Position numbers and translations under genes: made by a program
Shown here: positions 1 to 9,343 of the stretch, in pieces
Numbering within the stretch: the first letter of the stretch is position 1
Layout: each line of letters begins with the position of its first letter
Notes under the pieces: model-generated
Database searches by the model: none
What the model was told of the DNA's origin: nothing
Seen by the model: only the letters and a program-made list of their open reading frames with translations
Source: Prosthecobacter debontii
GTDB lineage: Bacteria; Verrucomicrobiota; Verrucomicrobiia; Verrucomicrobiales; Akkermansiaceae
Reading direction: 5' to 3'
Assembly: GCA_945869465.1 (NCBI GenBank)
Contig: CAMBPB010000004.1
Coordinates: forward strand, 1 to 64,000
DNA: 64,000 bases

Positions 1-1
1 C

Positions 2-97
2 GGGATCCACTTCGAGATCTGGAGCAAGGCGAACTTCGAAACCAAGCTGGAGATCGAGACCCGCGAAGAGGAAAACGACGATCTCGGCATTTTCTAA
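2..97 (+). CDS. mraZ: MraZ, C-terminal end (partial)
   Basis: Only the last 31 codons are inside the window, in the frame ending with TAA at 95-97. They read GIHFEIWSKANFE and then an acidic tail ending DDLGIF. The FEIWS segment is typical of the second SpoVT/AbrB-like half of MraZ, the DNA-binding regulator that opens dcw clusters. Its position directly before rsmH supports the call. The track missed it because the start lies outside the window. A 31-bp spacer and then the 105-bp repeat region follow. Confidence 0.85.
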   Translation, partial: GIHFEIWSKANFETKLEIETREEENDDLGIF

Positions 98-242
98 ACA
101 CTCACCCACCACCCACCCAGCAGCAGCAATGTTGTTCACCCCACCAACTCTGGCACTTGAAGCGGTCCGCATACCGGCGGCTTTGGCCGTCGTCGCTCAG
201 GCGTCAGAGTTGGGACTCTTTTCATCCGGATGCGCCAATCAC

Positions 243-767
243 CTCGGGACAGGGATTGGCGCATCGTTGCAAACGGACGTCCGCTCCGCTTCTGGCGGCT
301 TGTCGGCGCGGCGTCCGGTGATTTTTTCGGCTGGGCGTTCGAAGTCTCTCGGGACAGAGCTTCTTTCGTCATTTGAAACGATGTGCCGCGCGGCTTCTGG
401 CTGGTTGTCCGCGCGGCCATCGCAAATTTTCCTCGATCTACAAAACGCCGGGCTCGGGACAGCACGGCGGTTTGTCAAAAATACGGACGTCCGCACCGCT
501 TCTGGCTGGTTGTCGGTGCGGCGTCCGGTGACTTTCATGGCTGGGCGTTCGAAGTTTCTCGGGACAGAGCTTCTTTCGTCATTTGAAACGATGTGCCGCG
601 CGGCTTCTGGCTGGTTGTCCGCGCGGCCATCGCAAATTTTCCTCGCTCTACAAAACGCCGGCCTCGGGACAGCACGGCGGGTTGTGAATCCCACGGATGT
701 CCGCACCGCTTCCGGCGGGTTGTCGGCGCAGGCACCCGCTGATTTTTCCGGGACCGCGGATGGCGGC
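243..767 (+). repeat. 105-bp tandem repeat array, five units
   Basis: The word CTCGGGACAG recurs at 243, 348, 453, 558 and 663, exactly 105 bp apart each time. Each unit also carries a copy of GCTTCTGGCTGGTTGTC or a close variant. Units alternate: units 2 and 4 are nearly identical to each other, and units 1, 3 and 5 share an ACGGACGTCCGC-type core, so a 210-bp higher-order period is also present. 105 is a multiple of three, so all copies stay open in the rsmH frame (and in other frames on both strands), which explains the overlapping ORFs in the track. Bases 98-242 hold a non-repeated leader with an ATG at 129. The array fills the whole mraZ-rsmH interval. Confidence 0.95.
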
Positions 768-1691
768 AGCTATCACCTGCCGGTGTTTCCGGCGGAGATC
801 GCCACCTGGATGGACACGGCCCCCGGCCGGTTCATCATCGATGGCACCCTCGGCGGCGGCGGCCACAGCGAGGTTTTTCTCAAGGCGGGCGCAACCGTGT
901 TAGGCATCGACCGCGACCCCGAAGCCCTCGCTCACGCGCGCGCGCGACTTGCGGGTTTCGGTGACCGTTTTTCCACGTGGGAGGGCAACTTCTCGGGTCT
1001 TCAGGAAATCCCCGGGATCCGGCATGGGGGACGGGCCGACGGCCTGCTGCTGGATCTCGGGGTTTCTTCCCGCCAACTCGATTCGGCCGTCCGCGGATTC
1101 TCGTTCATGCGCGATGGTCCGTTAGATATGCGGATGGGCCCGTCCAGTCCGCACACCGCTGCGGAAGTCGTCAACCAGTGGGCCGAGGCCGATCTGGTTC
1201 GCATTCTTTTTGAGTTTGGCGAGGAACCGAAGGCCCGGCGCATCGCCTCGGCGATCATCAAACAGCGGGCCGTTAGGAATTTCGAAACCACGCTCGAACT
1301 CGCCGACTGCATCGAAAAAGCCGTCGGCCGCCACGGCCGGACACATCCGGCAACGCGGGCGTTTCAGGCCATCCGGATGGCCGTCAACGAAGAGCTCGAA
1401 TCGCTCGCCGCCGCGCTCGCCGCCGTGCCATCCGTGCTCAAACCCGGCGCAAGGTTGTTAGTCATCACGTTTCACAGTCTGGAGGACCGGATGGTGAAAC
1501 GTTTCCTCCGGCATCGCTCCACGCCATTCAGCGACGATCCCGGGTGGCCCGAACCCCGGCCGAATCCGGACTTTCAGTTCCAGCTTCTTGCCCGCAAGGC
1601 CATCACACCCACCGCTGAGGAAATCTCCCTGAACCCGCGAGCCCGCAGTGCCAAACTGCGGGTTGCACGTCTTTTGGACCCCAAGCCATGA
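720..1691 (+). CDS. rsmH: 16S rRNA (cytosine1402-N4)-methyltransferase RsmH (MraW)
   Basis: This SAM-dependent enzyme methylates N4 of C1402 in 16S rRNA. The family core begins at YHLPVFPAEI and runs about 306 residues, the normal RsmH length. Visible motifs are DGTLGGGGHS and GIDRDPEAL (SAM binding), LLLDLGVSSRQLD, and RGFSFMRDGPLDMRM. The track ORF starts at 129 and has 520 residues, but its first ~197 residues are translated 105-bp repeat with no family similarity. No ATG lies near the core, so the in-frame TTG at 720 is chosen here; the start is uncertain and the long form cannot be excluded. The TGA overlaps the ATG of ftsL (ATGA), indicating translational coupling in the dcw operon. Confidence 0.88.
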   Translation: MSAQAPADFSGTADGGSYHLPVFPAEIATWMDTAPGRFIIDGTLGGGGHSEVFLKAGATVLGIDRDPEALAHARARLAGFGDRFSTWEGNFSGLQEIPGIRHGGRADGLLLDLGVSSRQLDSAVRGFSFMRDGPLDMRMGPSSPHTAAEVVNQWAEADLVRILFEFGEEPKARRIASAIIKQRAVRNFETTLELADCIEKAVGRHGRTHPATRAFQAIRMAVNEELESLAAALAAVPSVLKPGARLLVITFHSLEDRMVKRFLRHRSTPFSDDPGWPEPRPNPDFQFQLLARKAITPTAEEISLNPRARSAKLRVARLLDPKP

Positions 1692-2029
1692 ACCACCGCC
1701 GCAACGAATCCCGCACCTCCGGTTTTCCCATTTTCGCGCTGCTTTTCGGCGCCGCAATCATTGCCGCGGGCGGAGTGCTCCATGTCTATTACAAGAACCG
1801 CCAGATCCAGATCACCCGGGAAATCGACGCGATGGATCGCCACGTCGAGCAATACCGGCTCGATATCCGCACCACCGAGATGCGCATGGACCAACTCCTC
1901 AACCGTTATGTCATCCGCAAGCAACTCGCTGAAAACGGGTCCACCTTGCACCCGATTTCCGTCGCCATTGTTGAAGAGATTAATCCCGTGACGTCTAACC
2001 GTCGAAGCGTCGCTTCCGCCGCACCCTAG
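1688..2029 (+). CDS. ftsL: FtsL-like septum protein
   Basis: This is a 113-residue bitopic protein with a short basic N terminus, one membrane segment at about residues 14-32 (FPIFALLFGAAIIAAGGVL) and a periplasmic heptad-rich stretch (ITREIDAMDRHVEQYRLDI) that looks like a coiled coil. FtsL proteins are poorly conserved, so the call rests on this topology and on the position between rsmH and ftsI, the canonical ftsL slot. It would form part of the FtsQLB-type complex that activates FtsW/FtsI. The start overlaps the rsmH stop, and 3 bp separate it from ftsI. Confidence 0.75.
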   Translation: MNHRRNESRTSGFPIFALLFGAAIIAAGGVLHVYYKNRQIQITREIDAMDRHVEQYRLDIRTTEMRMDQLLNRYVIRKQLAENGSTLHPISVAIVEEINPVTSNRRSVASAAP

Positions 2030-2032
2030 CCC

Positions 2033-3958
2033 GTGAAATCCTCCTTTCAGACCCGTTGCATCATCCTGTGCTCGATCCTGGTGATCGGGCTCAGCCTGCT
2101 TTCGGGGAGATTGGTGCAGATCCAACTGGTGGACCGCCACCGCTATGCGGAAAGTTCCCGCAGGACTTTCCACCGCGTCGAGAAACTGCCGGCCGTCCGT
2201 GGCATGATCGTGGACCGTCGCGAGGAGCCGCTCGCGAAAAGCATTCCGGTCTCCACCGTGTATGTGGACAAGAACCATCTGTTGGATCCCAAACTCGCCA
2301 GCTATGGCCTCGCCTATCAGGAGGCCAGCGCGCAACCGGGATGGAACGATCTTGAACCCGGCGTCCAACGCAAGCGCATCAACGGACTGCGCGGTGAAAT
2401 CCTCACCCGGGATCCGGCCGAAGCCATCGTCAGCAAACACCTCGCCTACGCGGTCGGCGTGCTTGCCCGGCCACTCGGCATGCGCCGCGAGGAACTTCGC
2501 GCTAAAATCGAATCCAGCAAAGGCAAATGGGTGCCCATCGCCAAAGACCTGCCGGAAGATGTCGCCGACAATCTCCGCGAGGCGGTGGACAAACATTGGA
2601 TCCAGGGCTTCGAATTCCAGAACGCGATCAAACGTTGGTACACCGCCCCCAATCTAGCAACCCATCTCATCGGATTCACCGGTGAAGTCGAGGAAATCGA
2701 CGACAACGGAAAACCCGCAACCCGGGTGCTCGGCCGCTTCGGCGTGGAGGCGTCAATGGAGGAATACCTCGCCGGCCGCGACGGATGGCGCGAACATTGC
2801 CGCGACGCCCGCGGCCTGGTGGTGCCCGGGAATTCCGCAAGTTTGCTCCCGCCTCGCGCCGGACTCAACGTGCAACTCACGATCGATATGGGCCTCCAGG
2901 CGATCATCGAGGAGGAAATGGACGCCTGCCTTGAGGAATACAAATCGGTTCGCGGGGCGGTGGTTCTAATGGATCCGAAAACCGGTGAGATCCTCGCCAT
3001 GGCCAGCCGCCCGCACTTCGATCTCAACCACAAGGACGATGTCGCGAAAAACGGTTTCAATTTCGCGATCCAGGCGGTCTATGAACCGGGTTCGACGTTC
3101 AAGGTCGTGGCAACTTCGGGCGTGCTCAACGAAGGCCTGGCGACTCCGCTCACCTCGGTTTACTGCCACAATGGGAATTTCGTGGAAGGAAAAATCCGAG
3201 TGCCGGACCACCACCCCTATGGCAGCCTGACACTCGCGGGCGTGCTGATCAAATCCAGCAACATTGGCGCCTACAAGTTTGCCCGCCAGCTCGGTGCGAA
3301 ACGGTTTTTCGACTACGCGCACAAGTGGGGCTTTGGCCGCAAGACGGGCGTCCTGCTCAGCGGGGAAAGCTCCGGCATTGCCAGAAACACCGGCAACGCG
3401 GTGGACTTCTCGCGTGCCGCATACGGCTATGCGCTCAACGTGACGCCTTTGCAAATGGCTTGCGCCTACTCGGCGATCGCCGGTGATGGCAAACTGCTCA
3501 AACCCAAGATCGTCAAATCACTCGTCGCCAACGACGGCACGGTCGTCGAGACTTTTCCGACCCAGGTGGTTTCCGAAGTGATCAAACCGGCCACCGCCCG
3601 CATGATGCGCGAGGCCCTGCAAAAAGTAACGGAAACCGGCGGCACCGCCCTGCTTGCCGCGGTGCCCGGTTTCAAGGTCGCCGGCAAGACCGGCACCGCC
3701 AAACGGCACAATCCGAATGGCCGCGGCTACCTGGCTAACAGCTATACGGTTTCCTTCGCCGGAATGCTGCCCGCGCAGGACCCGGCCTTCGTCTGCGTGG
3801 TGGTCATCGATGATCCGCGCACCGACAAGGTTTCGCGTTATGGAGGCACCATCGCCGCCCCCGCTTTCGGGCGCATCGCGGCCCGCGCCGCAGCTTATAT
3901 GAATTTGCAACCCACGGAGCCCGTCACGCCTCCGCTCGCCACCGCCGCAGCCCGATGA
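2033..3958 (+). CDS. ftsI: Penicillin-binding protein 3 / FtsI, septal transpeptidase
   Basis: A class B PBP of 641 residues starting with GTG. It has an N-terminal membrane anchor (IILCSILVIGLSLLSGRLV, about residues 9-27), a dimerisation/pedestal region, and a transpeptidase domain with the catalytic SxxK in GSTFK (Ser354, Lys357), SSN at about 408-410 (KSSNIGAYKF) and KTGT at about 552-555. It crosslinks septal peptidoglycan with FtsW. No PASTA domain is present. The TGA overlaps the ATG of murE (ATGATA), so the two are likely coupled. Confidence 0.95.
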   Translation: MKSSFQTRCIILCSILVIGLSLLSGRLVQIQLVDRHRYAESSRRTFHRVEKLPAVRGMIVDRREEPLAKSIPVSTVYVDKNHLLDPKLASYGLAYQEASAQPGWNDLEPGVQRKRINGLRGEILTRDPAEAIVSKHLAYAVGVLARPLGMRREELRAKIESSKGKWVPIAKDLPEDVADNLREAVDKHWIQGFEFQNAIKRWYTAPNLATHLIGFTGEVEEIDDNGKPATRVLGRFGVEASMEEYLAGRDGWREHCRDARGLVVPGNSASLLPPRAGLNVQLTIDMGLQAIIEEEMDACLEEYKSVRGAVVLMDPKTGEILAMASRPHFDLNHKDDVAKNGFNFAIQAVYEPGSTFKVVATSGVLNEGLATPLTSVYCHNGNFVEGKIRVPDHHPYGSLTLAGVLIKSSNIGAYKFARQLGAKRFFDYAHKWGFGRKTGVLLSGESSGIARNTGNAVDFSRAAYGYALNVTPLQMACAYSAIAGDGKLLKPKIVKSLVANDGTVVETFPTQVVSEVIKPATARMMREALQKVTETGGTALLAAVPGFKVAGKTGTAKRHNPNGRGYLANSYTVSFAGMLPAQDPAFVCVVVIDDPRTDKVSRYGGTIAAPAFGRIAARAAAYMNLQPTEPVTPPLATAAAR

Positions 3959-5454
3959 TACTCCGTGATCTTGTTTCCTGTCTTTCCCGAGTCACGGCTT
4001 CCGGCCCGTTGGACACGGATGTGTCCGCCCTCACCGCATCCTCGCGGGATGTCCAGCCCGGCGCGCTCTTTGCCGCCATCCGCGGCACTTCCATCGATGG
4101 CCATCGCTTCATCGGTGACGCGCTCGCCGCCGGAGCCAGCGTGATCCTCGCCGAAACCGCGCCTCCCGTGGATCTTGATCGGGCGCTCACCTGGCTGCAT
4201 GTGCCGGATAGCCGCGAGGCGCTCTCCAAGCTGGCCTCCACCCTGGCCGGCCATCCCTGGCGGGATCTTGCCATCGCCGGTGTCACCGGGACTAACGGAA
4301 AAACCACCACCGCTTTCCTGATCCACCACGTGATGAAGACCGCGTGGCACCGCGCAGGTTTGTTAGGAACGATCGTCGTCGATGACGGCGAGACGGCGGA
4401 ACCCGCCAGACACACCACGCCCGGCTCAATCGAACTGTCCGCGCTGCTAGGGCGGATGAAGAATCACGGTTGTCGCGGGGTGGCGATGGAGGTTTCCTCC
4501 CACGGCATCCATCAGAAACGGATTTCGGCGATCGGCTTCGATGCCTGCGTGTTCACCAACCTCACCCAGGATCACCTCGACTACCACGGCACGCTCGATG
4601 CCTACTATCAGGCGAAGGCGGATTGGTTCCATGCGCTCGCCGCCGATCCGCATGGGAAAAAACCGGTGGCGGTGATCAATGCCGACGATGCCAGCGGTGC
4701 GGACCTTGCCGCCTCGCTGGAGGGAAAAATGCCAGTCGTCCGCTTCGGTTTCGGGGTGCACTGCGGGTTTCGCGCCAACAATTTTCGCCAGAATGCACGG
4801 GGCATGGAGTTCGAGCTCGCCGCGAAGGGCAAAACCTATCTGGTCCGCGCGCCGCTCATCGGGCGTTTCAATGTGTATAACCTGCTGGCCGCGCTCGCCG
4901 CCGCCAATGCCTGCGGTATCCGTCCGCGGGAAGCCGTGGCCGCTTTGGCGAGCGCGCCGCAAGTGCCCGGCCGCATGGAAAACGTCGGCAATGCCGGCGG
5001 TGCCACCGTGTTTGTCGATTACGCCCACACTCCCGACGCGCTTGAAAACGCCTGCCGCACCCTCAAGGAACTGGGCCCGCGCCGCCTCATCACCGTCTTC
5101 GGCTGCGGCGGGGACCGCGACACCGGCAAGCGCCCGCTGATGGCGGCCGCCGCCGCCCGTCACAGCGACGCCTGCGTGATCACTTCAGACAACCCGCGCT
5201 CCGAGGACCCTCTAACCATCATCCGCGAAATCGAAGCCGGCATGCGCGGCATGGGCCACCTCAGCATCCCCGATCGCGCCGAGGCGATTTCCCATGCGGT
5301 CAAGAACGCTCTATCAGGCGACATCATTCTGATCGCCGGCAAGGGCCACGAAACGACCCAGCAGTTCGCGGATCGAACGATCGATTTCGATGACCGCAAG
5401 CACGCGGCCAAAGCGCTCCGCGAGCGTTCCCAATCCATTGCAGAGAACCGATGA
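3955..5454 (+). CDS. murE: UDP-MurNAc-L-Ala-D-Glu:2,6-diaminopimelate ligase MurE
   Basis: 499 residues, the usual MurE length. It adds the third stem-peptide residue to UDP-MurNAc-L-Ala-D-Glu in the cytoplasm, using ATP. The Mur-ligase ATP loop GVTGTNGKTTT is at about residue 108, followed by TTPGSIEL, HGTLDAYYQAK and YAHTPDAL. The C-terminal DNPRSEDP motif matches the DNPR-type signature of meso-DAP-specific enzymes, implying DAP-type (Gram-negative) peptidoglycan. The start overlaps the ftsI stop and the end overlaps the murF start. Confidence 0.96.
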   Translation: MILRDLVSCLSRVTASGPLDTDVSALTASSRDVQPGALFAAIRGTSIDGHRFIGDALAAGASVILAETAPPVDLDRALTWLHVPDSREALSKLASTLAGHPWRDLAIAGVTGTNGKTTTAFLIHHVMKTAWHRAGLLGTIVVDDGETAEPARHTTPGSIELSALLGRMKNHGCRGVAMEVSSHGIHQKRISAIGFDACVFTNLTQDHLDYHGTLDAYYQAKADWFHALAADPHGKKPVAVINADDASGADLAASLEGKMPVVRFGFGVHCGFRANNFRQNARGMEFELAAKGKTYLVRAPLIGRFNVYNLLAALAAANACGIRPREAVAALASAPQVPGRMENVGNAGGATVFVDYAHTPDALENACRTLKELGPRRLITVFGCGGDRDTGKRPLMAAAAARHSDACVITSDNPRSEDPLTIIREIEAGMRGMGHLSIPDRAEAISHAVKNALSGDIILIAGKGHETTQQFADRTIDFDDRKHAAKALRERSQSIAENR

Positions 5455-6815
5455 AACCCCTAACCGCACAGCAGATCGCGGAGATCCTCGGCGCGCCCGT
5501 CGCCGCGGGGCGATCCGCCGCGCTCGCGTCCGGCGGTGTTTCCACCGACACCCGCAGCCTGCCGCGCGGCTCGGTGTTTTTCGCCCTGAGAGGTGAGAAC
5601 TTCGACGGCGACCAATTCGCCAAAGCCGCGCTCGCCGCAGGTGCAGCAGTGGCCGTCGTTCACCGTTGGGAAGGAGAAGTTCCTGCCGATGCCGCGGTGA
5701 TTGTGGTGCCGGACACGCTGCTGGCCCTGCAGCGGCTCGCGTATTGGTGGCGGAAGCAGCTCGACATTCCCGTGGTGGCCATCACCGGTTCCAACGGCAA
5801 GACCACCACCAAGGACTTCACCACCGCCGTGCTCTCCCGGCGTTTCAATGTTTCCGCCACCCGGGGCAATCTGAACAACCACATCGGGGTTCCTCTAACG
5901 GTTCTTGCGGCGACTCCCGGGCACTCCGCCGCTGTCTGGGAAATGGGCATGAACCATTCCGGAGAAATCGCGCCGCTGTGTGAGATTGCCCGGCCGAAAT
6001 ATGGAATCATCACCAACATCGGCAACGCCCACATCGAGTTTTTAGGTTCGCGCGATGCCATCGCCGAGGAAAAGGGCACGCTTGCTCGCGCCCTACCGGC
6101 CGATGGAATTCTGTTCATCCCCGCGACCTGTGACTATCACGAATACCTCCGTCAGAGGACCAAGGGCACGCTCATTCCGGTTGGCAACGGCCGCGGCCTG
6201 GTGCGCGCGGAAGATCTTCGTCTTGAAGCGGAACGCACGATTTTCAATCTGGTCATCGAAGGCGAGGGGACAAGCGAAGTCTCGCTGCCCGTCCCCGGCA
6301 AGCACATGGTCACGAATGCCCTGCTAGCAGCCGGAGTGGGCTGGAAACTTGGCGTCCCAATCGCGGAAATCGCCGCCGGACTATCGACCGCTAAGCTCAC
6401 CAGCGGCAGACTCCACCGCTACGCGTGGCAGGGCGTCACGGTCATCGACGATACCTACAACGCAAACCCGGAATCAATGGCGGCCGCCATCGAAACGCTG
6501 GCTGACATGCCCCTTGGGAACGGTGCTCGCCGGATCATTGTGTTAGGCCGCATGGGCGAGCTGGGAACACATGCCTCCGCCGCCCACCTGCGTGTTGGCG
6601 AACTCGCCGCACAGAGCAATCTAGCGGTCATCGCCGTGGGTGAGGGTGCCGAGGGCATCGCCCGGGGCGCGAAGGACGCACCCTGGTTCGCGGTCCACGA
6701 AGACGCCGCCAAGTGGCTTGCCCGCGAGGCCAAACCCGGCGACGTGGTCCTGTTCAAGGGCAGTCGCAGCGCCAACGTCGAACGAGTCATGAACAACGCA
6801 TTCCCCCGAAACTAA
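5451..6815 (+). CDS. murF: UDP-MurNAc-tripeptide:D-Ala-D-Ala ligase MurF
   Basis: 454 residues. It adds D-Ala-D-Ala to the UDP-MurNAc tripeptide, completing the cytoplasmic pentapeptide precursor. An N-terminal Mur ligase domain (DTRSLPRGSVFFAL) is followed by the ATP-binding loop ITGSNGKTTTKDF at about residue 109, TRGNLNNHIGVP, MGMNHSGEI and the C-terminal DDTYNANPESM. ATGA overlap with murE on the left, TAATG overlap with mraY on the right. All features fit a complete gene. Confidence 0.95.
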   Translation: MKPLTAQQIAEILGAPVAAGRSAALASGGVSTDTRSLPRGSVFFALRGENFDGDQFAKAALAAGAAVAVVHRWEGEVPADAAVIVVPDTLLALQRLAYWWRKQLDIPVVAITGSNGKTTTKDFTTAVLSRRFNVSATRGNLNNHIGVPLTVLAATPGHSAAVWEMGMNHSGEIAPLCEIARPKYGIITNIGNAHIEFLGSRDAIAEEKGTLARALPADGILFIPATCDYHEYLRQRTKGTLIPVGNGRGLVRAEDLRLEAERTIFNLVIEGEGTSEVSLPVPGKHMVTNALLAAGVGWKLGVPIAEIAAGLSTAKLTSGRLHRYAWQGVTVIDDTYNANPESMAAAIETLADMPLGNGARRIIVLGRMGELGTHASAAHLRVGELAAQSNLAVIAVGEGAEGIARGAKDAPWFAVHEDAAKWLAREAKPGDVVLFKGSRSANVERVMNNAFPRN

Positions 6816-8017
6816 TGCTTCCGGCACTGTACGATTTCTGGTTGAACGCATATGAGCGCGGTGATGCCTGGGCCGTAACCTGCCGGTTCCTCAACCTTTT
6901 CCAATACATCACCTTCCGCGCCGCCTGCGCCGGACTGCTGGCATTCATCCTGTCCCTTGTGATCGGTCCGCGGGTGATCCGCAAGCTGATCTCGCTCAAG
7001 GTCGGCCAACCGATCCGCACGGCCGAGGAAGTCCACAAACTCGCCGAATTGCACGGCGGCAAAATCGGCACGCCGACGATGGGTGGCGTGCTGATTCTAG
7101 GCACGGTGCTGGTTGCCACGCTGATCTGCGCCCGTCCGCTCAATCCCTTCGTCGCCGTCTGCGCCTGCACGATGGCGGCCTGCGGATTGTTAGGTCTCTG
7201 CGACGATTACAAGAAGGTGAAGGAAAAAAAATCCGACGGCATCAGCAGCCGGCGGAAATTGTTGTGGCAGCTCATCATCGCGCTGATTGCCGCCGCGTTC
7301 ATCTACTACAAACCGGAAATTTCCGGGATCGGCGCCAGCCCCGAGCAGATCGCCGCCGGTGACGTCGGCTTCAGCCTGGGGAAAAACAATCCCATTGGCA
7401 TCGGTTCGATTTGTTTTCCCCTTTTCAAAACCTCTCTCATCGATCTCGGATTGCTGGTCATCCCGTTTTTCACGCTGATCATTATCGGCTGCTCGAACGC
7501 GGTGAACCTCACCGATGGATTGGACGGACTCGCCACCGGCTGCACGATCAGCGCCGCGCTTTCCTACGCGCTGCTCGCTTATCTGGCAGGACATTACTTC
7601 ATGGCCGTCGAGTATCTGGTGATTCCCCACAATCTCTACGTGGGTGAACTCGCGGTATTCCTGATGTCCCTCGCGGGAGCCTGCTTCGGTTTCCTCTGGT
7701 TCAACTGCCATCCGGCCAAGGTCTTCATGGGAGACACCGGCTCGCTGGCGATTGGCGGAGCGCTCGGGACCGCGGCGATCTGCACCAAACAGGAACTCCT
7801 GCTCGTCATCATCGGCGGCATCTTCGTGATGGAGGCGATGTCCGTCATCCTTCAGGTGGGTAGTTTCAAGCTGCGCAAAAAGCGGATCTTCAAAATGTCT
7901 CCTATCCATCATCATTTCGAACTGCTAGGCTGGCATGAGAGTCAGGTGATCGTCCGATTCTGGATTCTCTCGATCATGCTTTCCCTGTTCGGCCTCGCCA
8001 TCCTCAAAATCGCCTGA
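6815..8017 (+). CDS. mraY: Phospho-MurNAc-pentapeptide transferase MraY
   Basis: Integral membrane enzyme that transfers phospho-MurNAc-pentapeptide to undecaprenyl phosphate, making lipid I. The ATG at 6815 overlaps the murF TAA (TAATG) and gives 400 residues; the track start at 6713 adds 34 residues read through murF in another frame. Landmarks are GTPTMGGVLIL, LCDDYKK and NLTDGLDGLA (catalytic aspartates), HPAKVFMGDTGSLA, and the family histidine motif SPIHHHFELLGW. Many hydrophobic segments are evident. A 6-bp gap precedes murD. Confidence 0.95.
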   Translation: MLPALYDFWLNAYERGDAWAVTCRFLNLFQYITFRAACAGLLAFILSLVIGPRVIRKLISLKVGQPIRTAEEVHKLAELHGGKIGTPTMGGVLILGTVLVATLICARPLNPFVAVCACTMAACGLLGLCDDYKKVKEKKSDGISSRRKLLWQLIIALIAAAFIYYKPEISGIGASPEQIAAGDVGFSLGKNNPIGIGSICFPLFKTSLIDLGLLVIPFFTLIIIGCSNAVNLTDGLDGLATGCTISAALSYALLAYLAGHYFMAVEYLVIPHNLYVGELAVFLMSLAGACFGFLWFNCHPAKVFMGDTGSLAIGGALGTAAICTKQELLLVIIGGIFVMEAMSVILQVGSFKLRKKRIFKMSPIHHHFELLGWHESQVIVRFWILSIMLSLFGLAILKIA

Positions 8018-8023
8018 CCCCAC

Positions 8024-9334
8024 ATGAACCTTGCCGGAAAACACATCGCGATCCTCGGCGTCGGCCGCAGCGGCCGCGCGGCCGCGATGCTCGCCCTGCG
8101 CGAGGGCGCGCGGGTGTCGGCATGGGACCTGGCAGGCGCGGACGCCTTCGCCAACATGCCGGCCGGGGTGGAATGCCATCCGAACGCCACGGAAGAGCAG
8201 GGGAGCGGAGTGGCCTCGGATCTGCTGGTGATCAGCCCGGGCATCGACACCTTCGGGCATTACTCCACCGCCTTCTCGCGGCATGCCGGCGAGGTGATCG
8301 GCGAAGTCGAACTCGCGTCCCGTTTCTATCAGGGGAAAATCATCGGCATTACCGGCACCAACGGCAAGACCACCACCACCGAGTTGGTGGCCCGCATCCT
8401 GTCCCATGCCGGCTTTGACGGCACGCCCTGCGGCAATTACGGCACGCCCTTCGCCGAGGTGGTGATGCAGGCGAAACCGCCGGCCGCGGTGGCGCTCGAG
8501 CTCAGTTCGTTCCAACTCGAAACCATCCGCTCGCTGCATCCGGCGGTGGCGGTCTGGCTCAACTTCGCGCCCGACCACATGGACCGCTATCCGAGCGTGG
8601 CAACCTATCGCGGGGCGAAACTGCGGATCTTTGAAAACCTAACCGCACAGGACACCGCCGTCGTCCGCAGCGGTGAGGAGCTACCTCCGATCGCCGCGCA
8701 GATCGTGACGTTTTCCACCACGAATCCGCAGGCGGACTGGTTTTCCAACGGCCACGTCATTTTTCACAATGGCGAATCGTGGCTGGACCTCGATCACGAG
8801 ACCGGCCTGCGCGGTTTGCACAATGCGGAGAACACGATGGCGGCGTTGGCGGCTTGCCGCACGCTGGGTATTTCCGCGGACAAGATGCGCGAGGCGCTTC
8901 ACGGCTATGCCCCGCCGCCGCACCGCTGCGAACTCATCCGCACGCTCGACGGCGTTGAATACCTCAACGACTCGAAGGCGACCAATCTCCACGCGTTGGA
9001 AAGCGCGTTGCGCTCGCAGACCCGGCCGGTGGTCTTGATCGCCGGCGGCAAGGACAAGGGCCTCGATTACTCGCCGGTGGTTCCCCTGCTGCGCGATAAG
9101 GCGCTGGCGACGGTGACCTTCGGGCAGATCGCACGTCCGTTAGCCGCGCTGTTTTCCCACGCGGTTCCAAGTGAGTCGGTGGCCACCCTCGCTGATGCCG
9201 TCACCACCGCCCGCAGCCTCGCCCCCAGGGGATCCACCGTCCTGCTGTCTCCCGGCACTTCTTCGTTCGATCAATTTTCCGGCTACGAGCAACGCGGAAA
9301 CTCCTTCCGCGACCTCGTCCATCAACTTCGCTAA
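8024..9334 (+). CDS. murD: UDP-MurNAc-L-alanine:D-glutamate ligase MurD
   Basis: 436 residues. It adds D-glutamate to UDP-MurNAc-L-Ala. The N terminus has a Rossmann-like IAILGVGRSGRAAA, the central domain has the Mur ligase ATP loop GITGTNGKTTTTE at about residue 106, then LSSFQLE, NFAPDHMDRY, the conserved NDSKATN and C-terminal LLSPGTSSFDQF. It lies 6 bp after mraY and 9 bp before the LysM gene, inside the dcw operon. No Shine-Dalgarno is seen before the ATG. Confidence 0.95.
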   Translation: MNLAGKHIAILGVGRSGRAAAMLALREGARVSAWDLAGADAFANMPAGVECHPNATEEQGSGVASDLLVISPGIDTFGHYSTAFSRHAGEVIGEVELASRFYQGKIIGITGTNGKTTTTELVARILSHAGFDGTPCGNYGTPFAEVVMQAKPPAAVALELSSFQLETIRSLHPAVAVWLNFAPDHMDRYPSVATYRGAKLRIFENLTAQDTAVVRSGEELPPIAAQIVTFSTTNPQADWFSNGHVIFHNGESWLDLDHETGLRGLHNAENTMAALAACRTLGISADKMREALHGYAPPPHRCELIRTLDGVEYLNDSKATNLHALESALRSQTRPVVLIAGGKDKGLDYSPVVPLLRDKALATVTFGQIARPLAALFSHAVPSESVATLADAVTTARSLAPRGSTVLLSPGTSSFDQFSGYEQRGNSFRDLVHQLR

Positions 9335-9343
9335 CCACTCGCC

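Noticed and set aside
243-767. CRISPR array from the 105-bp repeat
   Set aside because: The unit is too long and contiguous, with no spacer structure or cas genes.
1574-2596. 340-residue minus-strand ORF
   Set aside because: Shadow spanning rsmH, ftsL and ftsI; no similarity and it crosses three real genes.
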